64,000 nt of DNA from Enterobacter ludwigii (GTDB lineage: Bacteria; Pseudomonadota; Gammaproteobacteria; Enterobacterales; Enterobacteriaceae): contig NZ_CP017279.1 in assembly GCF_001750725.1 (NCBI RefSeq), positions 3,596,001 through 3,660,000 on the forward strand. The letters are read 5' to 3'. Position 1 is the stretch's first letter. Each line of letters starts with the position of its first letter. The notes under the pieces are model-generated. The model saw only the letters and a list, made by a program, of their open reading frames with translations. It was not told where the DNA came from and searched no databases. This document shows positions 59,795 to 64,000 of this stretch, piece by piece. The position numbers and the translations under genes are program-made.

Positions 59795-61051
59795 TTATTG
59801 TTCCTGACAGCCTGCCGGTGATACTGACTGGCTCTGATGCTGCCCACGTAGTTTAAGCAGGCGGGCAACTGATATGATGACGGCTATACCGGCCAGCAGC
59901 GCCGCGCCGTGGATAGCAATCCTGCCGCCGGCATGGAAGTAAACCCAGCGGGTTATTTCAATGCTAAGGGCAATTATGCCGAGCGCCAGAATATTTAGCG
60001 TGGCAGAAACGGTGCCCTTTGGCAGGTTATGAGAAAAGAGCGTGAAGCGAAACAGCACCGGATAGAGCAGTCCAATACCCAGGGCATAAAAGCTCGTTCC
60101 CAGTACTGACCATAGCCAGACGTGTGGCCATAGCAGATTGCCGACCAGCAAAGTCAGCAAGCCAGCAAGCTGTATCGGGACAGTCCCCCAGATAAAACGC
60201 GGTGAAGTCGGGTCTTTGATAAAATTCGCTACGATCGCACTGGCGATAATGATCCCACTAAACACGGGCACCTGTGTCCAGGCATAGGTTCCGGGAGACA
60301 TACCCCCGTGCTCAATCAGGATCACGGGTGAGAGCGCCACCCAGGTGATGATGGGCAGGTTGCCAAAAGCAACTGCCAGTGAGCCGGTCAGCACCAAGGG
60401 ATGGCGAAATGCCGCAATGAAATCTGACAGTACTTCACCCGGTTTGAATTCTCTTCCCTGAGATATAACTGTTTCCGGCATTTTGAGCAGTAGTAAAAAC
60501 CATGCTACCAGACCAAACACACCGATGATGGCAAAGAGCAGTTTCCAGTGAATGAACGCCATCAGCGCAGCGCCGGCCACAGGCCCGATAACTGGGGCGA
60601 GCAGAACAATAGAGGTCAGCGTAGCCATGATTCTGATGGAATCCATTTCACCAAACGCCTCCTGAATTGAGACGTAACCAACGGTTGAGATAAAACAGAT
60701 GCTGGTGCCCTGAATGAAGCGGGCGACGAAGTATTGTTCGATCGAGGTGACAAACAGCATGCTTAGACTGGCAAGGGCAAAGATCATTGCACCAGTGAGC
60801 AGGACAGGGCGGCGGCCAATCCGGTCGGAGAGTGGCCCCAGGAGCCACTGTAGCGCCAGTCCGCCTGCCATATACAAACTGACTGATGCTGGAGCCAGCG
60901 TCACATCCGCCTGTAGCTCATTTATAATGCTAATGACGCCCGGCTGAATAAGGTCCGTTGTCAGGTAGGCTGAAAAATCGTAGATGATCATCGCCAGTGG
61001 AAATAATAGAACGCTGCCATACCTGCTAAGGCGTCCCGAAAATGGCTTCAT
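59795..61051 (-). CDS. MFS multidrug efflux transporter of the MdfA/MdtM family
   Basis: A 418-residue, 12-span antiporter with the DHA1 motif [11 protein letters not shown] and the acidic residue in [16 protein letters not shown], placed like the essential Asp of MdfA. Segments [13 protein letters not shown] and [11 protein letters not shown] match E. coli MdtM more than MdfA as remembered. It exports drugs and cations using protons. The start at 61051 has GGAGA about 8 bases upstream. A TTG at 61093 overlapping the upstream gene is rejected. Confidence 0.9.
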   Translation of the reverse strand: MKPFSGRLSRYGSVLLFPLAMIIYDFSAYLTTDLIQPGVISIINELQADVTLAPASVSLYMAGGLALQWLLGPLSDRIGRRPVLLTGAMIFALASLSMLFVTSIEQYFVARFIQGTSICFISTVGYVSIQEAFGEMDSIRIMATLTSIVLLAPVIGPVAGAALMAFIHWKLLFAIIGVFGLVAWFLLLLKMPETVISQGREFKPGEVLSDFIAAFRHPLVLTGSLAVAFGNLPIITWVALSPVILIEHGGMSPGTYAWTQVPVFSGIIIASAIVANFIKDPTSPRFIWGTVPIQLAGLLTLLVGNLLWPHVWLWSVLGTSFYALGIGLLYPVLFRFTLFSHNLPKGTVSATLNILALGIIALSIEITRWVYFHAGGRIAIHGAALLAGIAVIISVARLLKLRGQHQSQSVSPAGCQEQ

Positions 61052-61089
61052 AAACGGGTTCTCCGTTTTCTGTAATCCTTTGATTTTAA

Positions 61090-61665
61090 TCAACTCAGAT
61101 CGTGCAGTTCTTTATCCATCGCAGGAGTCAGTCTGAGATCAAGAAATTCTACCTCCAACCCCTGGCGTTGAGGTGTACAACACATGACGCCCGTTTTTAC
61201 TGGGCCCGTGGGAAAATGACATAAGCGAAGTAATGGCCAGTGCTGTCCATCTGAGGAATACTGCAATCGTAACGCATCTTTCTTACGGGTCAGACGCAGC
61301 CAGAATTCCTTCGGATCCCCAGGAAAGAGTCCTGTGGCCCAGTCCGAATTTCCCCGCGTGAGTACACTCCCGATTGCAGGTGCTCCATCGTTAAATTCGA
61401 TGCCAGCTTTGAGCCAGTGCTGTTCGTCAGAGAGCATCATAATTCCGGCCTGGTCATAGAGTGTGGTGAAGTCTGCGCGGATCCTGACCTGAAAAGTAAA
61501 ATCACCTGTTACATCAGTAGCGTAGATGTGGCCGGTAAAACGCTCAAACCCGTACCAGGTACGGCACCAGAAATCAGTATGCTCATCTGTGATTACCGAC
61601 AGGGCGTTATTTTCGTAGCACCATACGGCGGGCTCATTGATCCATTCAAACCTGCAACTCATCAT
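61090..61665 (-). CDS. DUF1349-family protein
   Basis: A 191-residue protein of the concanavalin-like DUF1349 family. Segments [36 protein letters not shown] and [16 protein letters not shown] are typical. A carbohydrate- or small-molecule-binding role is possible. It has no signal peptide. It is 37 bases after the GNAT gene and 38 before the efflux gene. Confidence 0.85.
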   Translation of the reverse strand: MMSCRFEWINEPAVWCYENNALSVITDEHTDFWCRTWYGFERFTGHIYATDVTGDFTFQVRIRADFTTLYDQAGIMMLSDEQHWLKAGIEFNDGAPAIGSVLTRGNSDWATGLFPGDPKEFWLRLTRKKDALRLQYSSDGQHWPLLRLCHFPTGPVKTGVMCCTPQRQGLEVEFLDLRLTPAMDKELHDLS

Positions 61666-61702
61666 TGTTCTCCTGTCATGCGGAACGCAGCATAACGATA
61701 GT

Positions 61703-62521
61703 TTAAAATGTCAGTTCCATTTCAAACTGGCATAACGGTTCAGCCTGATAACCCGCCGCAGTAAATAATGGTGCCAGCGTTTCTGGGATCGCGGCTGATG
61801 TACCTATGCCAGGCCATCTGGCATTGATTTTCTTAAGCATTGTTTTAGCCCGTCCCTGGTAACGATACGCCGGTTCCACAAACAAACAGCGGAGCTGAGG
61901 TTGTCCCATGAACTCGGCGACAGCACACCATGCATGTTCGTTATCCCTGAGGATGTCGCAGGGAATAGACAAGAGCTGCAGGGGACTGGCCAGCCAGGGA
62001 AGATCATCATCTGGTGCAGACCAGACGGTATGCAGGAAGTCATCAACAGACTTGGATTCCATAGCCCCTGAAGATATTTCCAGTTGAGACTGTGGATCTC
62101 CCCGGTATTTGCACAGATGTCGGCGAACCTGAAAACCGAGCGCGTGATAGAGAGCGATGGCCCGGGTATTTTCGCGCATCACTTCCAGCCTCACGCTGGA
62201 AAACTTTTTCTCTTTTAAGGAGGTAAACAGAGGAGTAATCATCTGTTTTGCCAGTCCCTGGCTCCGGTACTCGGGTAACACACCAAATGCGGCCAGACGC
62301 GCTTTGTCCATTCTGCGGGTTACGATGGCTATTGCCGCCGGGTTATCATTGACCAGCCAGACAAACGAGTCTTCAAGACTGAGTCCTTCGGAAATGAAAC
62401 GTAAGGCAAATATTTCTGGTGGCAACGCAAACGGTGTCAATGATTCACTAAAGCTGTCTGCAAGAATACGGCTCAACTCCGTAATGCTGCATTCAAGGGC
62501 TGATACCGGAATAACGGTCAT
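61703..62521 (-). CDS. GNAT-family N-acetyltransferase
   Basis: A 272-residue acetyltransferase. Residues about 50-130 hold the GNAT core with the acetyl-CoA motif VLPEYRSQGLAKQM and ENTRAIALYHALGF. The second half (about 150-272) looks like another GNAT-like domain with PAYRYQGRAKTML. It would transfer acetyl groups to an amine of a drug, metabolite or protein. It is 61 bases after the VOC gene upstream. It is not an orthologue of YjhQ. Confidence 0.87.
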   Translation of the reverse strand: MTVIPVSALECSITELSRILADSFSESLTPFALPPEIFALRFISEGLSLEDSFVWLVNDNPAAIAIVTRRMDKARLAAFGVLPEYRSQGLAKQMITPLFTSLKEKKFSSVRLEVMRENTRAIALYHALGFQVRRHLCKYRGDPQSQLEISSGAMESKSVDDFLHTVWSAPDDDLPWLASPLQLLSIPCDILRDNEHAWCAVAEFMGQPQLRCLFVEPAYRYQGRAKTMLKKINARWPGIGTSAAIPETLAPLFTAAGYQAEPLCQFEMELTF

Positions 62522-62582
62522 AGATAAAGCTCTCCATTGCGGTTACCGGGAGCTACAGGGGGAAAATATGCTCCCTGTTTTC

Positions 62583-63017
62583 TCAGACAGTGAAGCTGAT
62601 TTCTACAGAGCGGGCACTGCGATCACCCTCACCATGGTAAACAGCTTCGATGTTGTTAGCGTCCGGATCCAGAACAAAAGCGGCATAGTATCCGGGATGA
62701 TAGGTTCGTTCGGCAGGTGCGCCGTTATCACGTCCGCCATGATTTAGTGCTGCATGGTAAAACGCGTTCACCGATTCACGGTCTGTGGCCTGAAAGGCCA
62801 GATGGTGCCGTCCTGTAGGCACCCCTCCAGACTCCGAACTTTTTACGGACGAAATGACCAGTTCGTCAGCCCAGATATAATCGTCATCGGTGATAACCAC
62901 GGGGATCTTAAGTTCCGCCAGAACAGCAGTGTAAAACGCTTTGCTTGCGTCAAAGTTGTTTACCACGAGCTGGATATGGTCGATAAGTCTGCCACGATGT
63001 AGCGTATAGTTATCCAT
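62583..63017 (-). CDS. VOC-superfamily protein
   Basis: A 144-residue VOC protein with LIDHIQLVVNNFDASKAFYT and the C-terminal YYAAFVLDPDANNIEAVYHG. It may bind a metal and act in drug or metabolite detoxification. It is the first gene of the unit VOC-GNAT-DUF1349-MFS-VOC on the minus strand, so the unit resembles a small detoxification or resistance operon. It is not a close relative of the VOC gene at 59378. Confidence 0.87.
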   Translation of the reverse strand: MDNYTLHRGRLIDHIQLVVNNFDASKAFYTAVLAELKIPVVITDDDYIWADELVISSVKSSESGGVPTGRHHLAFQATDRESVNAFYHAALNHGGRDNGAPAERTYHPGYYAAFVLDPDANNIEAVYHGEGDRSARSVEISFTV

Positions 63018-63187
63018 GGTTCATTTCCTTATTCAGATTCTGTCAGTCAGGTCTGTACCTGTGAAACTCAACAGATGCACAACTCTACGTTATGCTTGTG
63101 TTGTTGAAAAAAAGTACGTTAAGTTTTGTGCGCTGCACCCGACAGGTATCAGAAAATCATTCCAGATTTGGTCTTGTACAGGAATTG

Positions 63188-63337
63188 CTATTCGCTTATG
63201 ACCAGGCTCTCAATTGCCAGTTGAAAGATAAATAGCAGGGATGAGATAAGAGCAAGCCATTTTACGGGGCGTAGTTTACGTTCAGGTATAGAGAGCGTGT
63301 GGAGTATGGCATGACGCTTCATTTTATTTAGTGGCAT
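63188..63337 (-). CDS. Small one-span membrane peptide
   Basis: A 49-residue frame opens at ATG 63337 and ends TAG 63188. AGGAGG is 4 bases before the ATG. A basic N-terminus (PLNKMKRHAILHTL) is followed by one hydrophobic helix (WLALISSLLFIFQLAIESLV). I do not recognise the family. The good ribosome site and clear membrane helix support it as real. Confidence 0.5.
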   Translation of the reverse strand: MPLNKMKRHAILHTLSIPERKLRPVKWLALISSLLFIFQLAIESLVISE

Positions 63338-63976
63338 GCTGCCTCCTGAAAAAGAGCCGCCTGCTCAGGCTGCTAAACAATGAAAAAAGAATTATTCCAC
63401 AAACAGGGCACTTATGAGCAAGGTTAGTTGCCATGGAGCTAACGTAACGGTTAAGGCGGTAAGAACAAGCCACAAGCGGCTAAACGTTTTCCTTCCGAGT
63501 TGACAGTTTCCTGCTGGGGAGCTGTTCGTTTGTTAGCCAGAACAGGTTAACGAATAAAATCAGTATATCCATATTAAATAAATGGTTGTTTAGCGTTTAT
63601 TTAAATAATGCCATTCGAATAATACACACTCAAATAATAAACAATGTGGAACTATCCAGTACCGCTAATTGATAGGCGCTCATGAGAACTGGAGAGATAA
63701 TTGCTTCTGATGAGCCATAAATGCAATTACATCCCGGTCAGGGAATTCCCGGGTTTAAGTAGCGTGATTAACCACCATAAATATTGATTGAACTCATTTA
63801 CCCGATTAGCGCCATTTTGATAGTCTCGACTTATCTCGTTGACTATCTATAGGATTTTTGCGTTGGAAATCTTTTTTTAACCCACTGAAAAATATCTCTT
63901 AAATATTTTTCATACATAAAAATTTATGGTCCGTTCAGTACGGATCCGATTTTGTATGGGTTAAAAAAGGTACGTT
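63338..63976. other. Gene-poor A/T-rich stretch with a small inverted repeat
   Basis: No gene above about 30 codons with a convincing start is seen. A minus-strand frame at 63400-63520 reads as a hydrophobic peptide but has no start codon. TCCGT-TCAGT-ACGGA at 63930-63944 is an inverted repeat 33 bases before the next start and may be a regulatory site. Confidence 0.4.
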
Positions 63977-64000
63977 ATGAAAGTTACATGGACCGTCACG
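63977..64000 (+). CDS. Start of a gene cut by the window end (MKVTWTVT...)
   Basis: ATG at 63977 follows AAAAAAGG by 6 bases and eight codons are visible. The product cannot be identified. Confidence 0.45.

Noticed and set aside
63400..63520. Hydrophobic peptide on the minus strand ending ...TLLISALFVE
   Set aside because: There is a stop upstream and no usable start codon, so translation is unsupported.

Overview
The window is a gamma-proteobacterial chromosome of about 55% GC. It is most likely an Enterobacter-type member of the Enterobacteriaceae. The core gene order (treR-treB-treC, mgtA, ridA-pyrI-pyrB-pyrL, tabA, argI, rraB, leuX) matches the 96-97 minute region of E. coli. miaE, an arc operon and a GH20 hexosaminidase are added, as in Enterobacter, Klebsiella and Salmonella. 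Identifications come from reading the sequence and from remembered family features. No database search was run.

Layout, left to right. 1-4,545: sugar module with a GH38 alpha-mannosidase cut by the window edge, a fructose-type PTS EIIBC, an RpiR-type regulator and a KdgM/OmpL-like porin. 4,642-8,881: trehalose genes treC, treB, treR with a perfect palindromic operator. 8,959-11,982: PhoP box, leader peptide mgtL, leader hairpin and Mg2+ P-type ATPase mgtA. 12,132-14,516: secreted GH20 hexosaminidase. 14,582-16,588: ridA and the pyrLBI attenuated operon. 16,689-21,936: arginine deiminase pathway (arcA, arcC, arcB, a YfcC-type transporter, an ArgR paralogue). 22,612-31,423: tabA, the xylonate/xyloside block yagE-yagF-yagG-yagH with its IclR regulator xynR, and argI behind tandem ARG boxes. 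31,588-33,577: rraB, miaE and a membrane-anchored unknown.

At 33,682-33,766 lies tRNA-Leu(CAA) leuX, followed at once by a P4-family integrase. This opens an accessory island that continues towards the right edge. It carries a type I restriction-modification system (hsdM, hsdS, hsdR), an HNH endonuclease, a vsr gene killed by one stop codon, a 5'-truncated SIR2-like gene, a decayed VOC gene, a zinc-ribbon protein, and the toxin gene topAI (yjhX) directly upstream of a fused double methyltransferase. Two catabolic modules follow. The first has a PRD regulator, EIIA, EIIBC and a class II aldolase. The second has a class I aldolase, a GlpP-type antiterminator, an FGGY kinase, an SDR, a 2-hydroxyacid dehydrogenase and a galactitol-type EIIC. 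A compact unit of VOC, GNAT, DUF1349, MdtM-like efflux and VOC genes ends the window.

The observations I rate highest are: (1) a 15-bp-stem intrinsic terminator in the leader of the operon that encodes its own GlpP-type antiterminator; (2) topAI without the acetyltransferase antitoxin yjhQ, coupled to a YjhP-methyltransferase fusion; (3) the chromosomal order tabA-yagEFGH-xynR-argI, which looks like the native source of the argF block in the CP4-6 prophage region of E. coli K-12.
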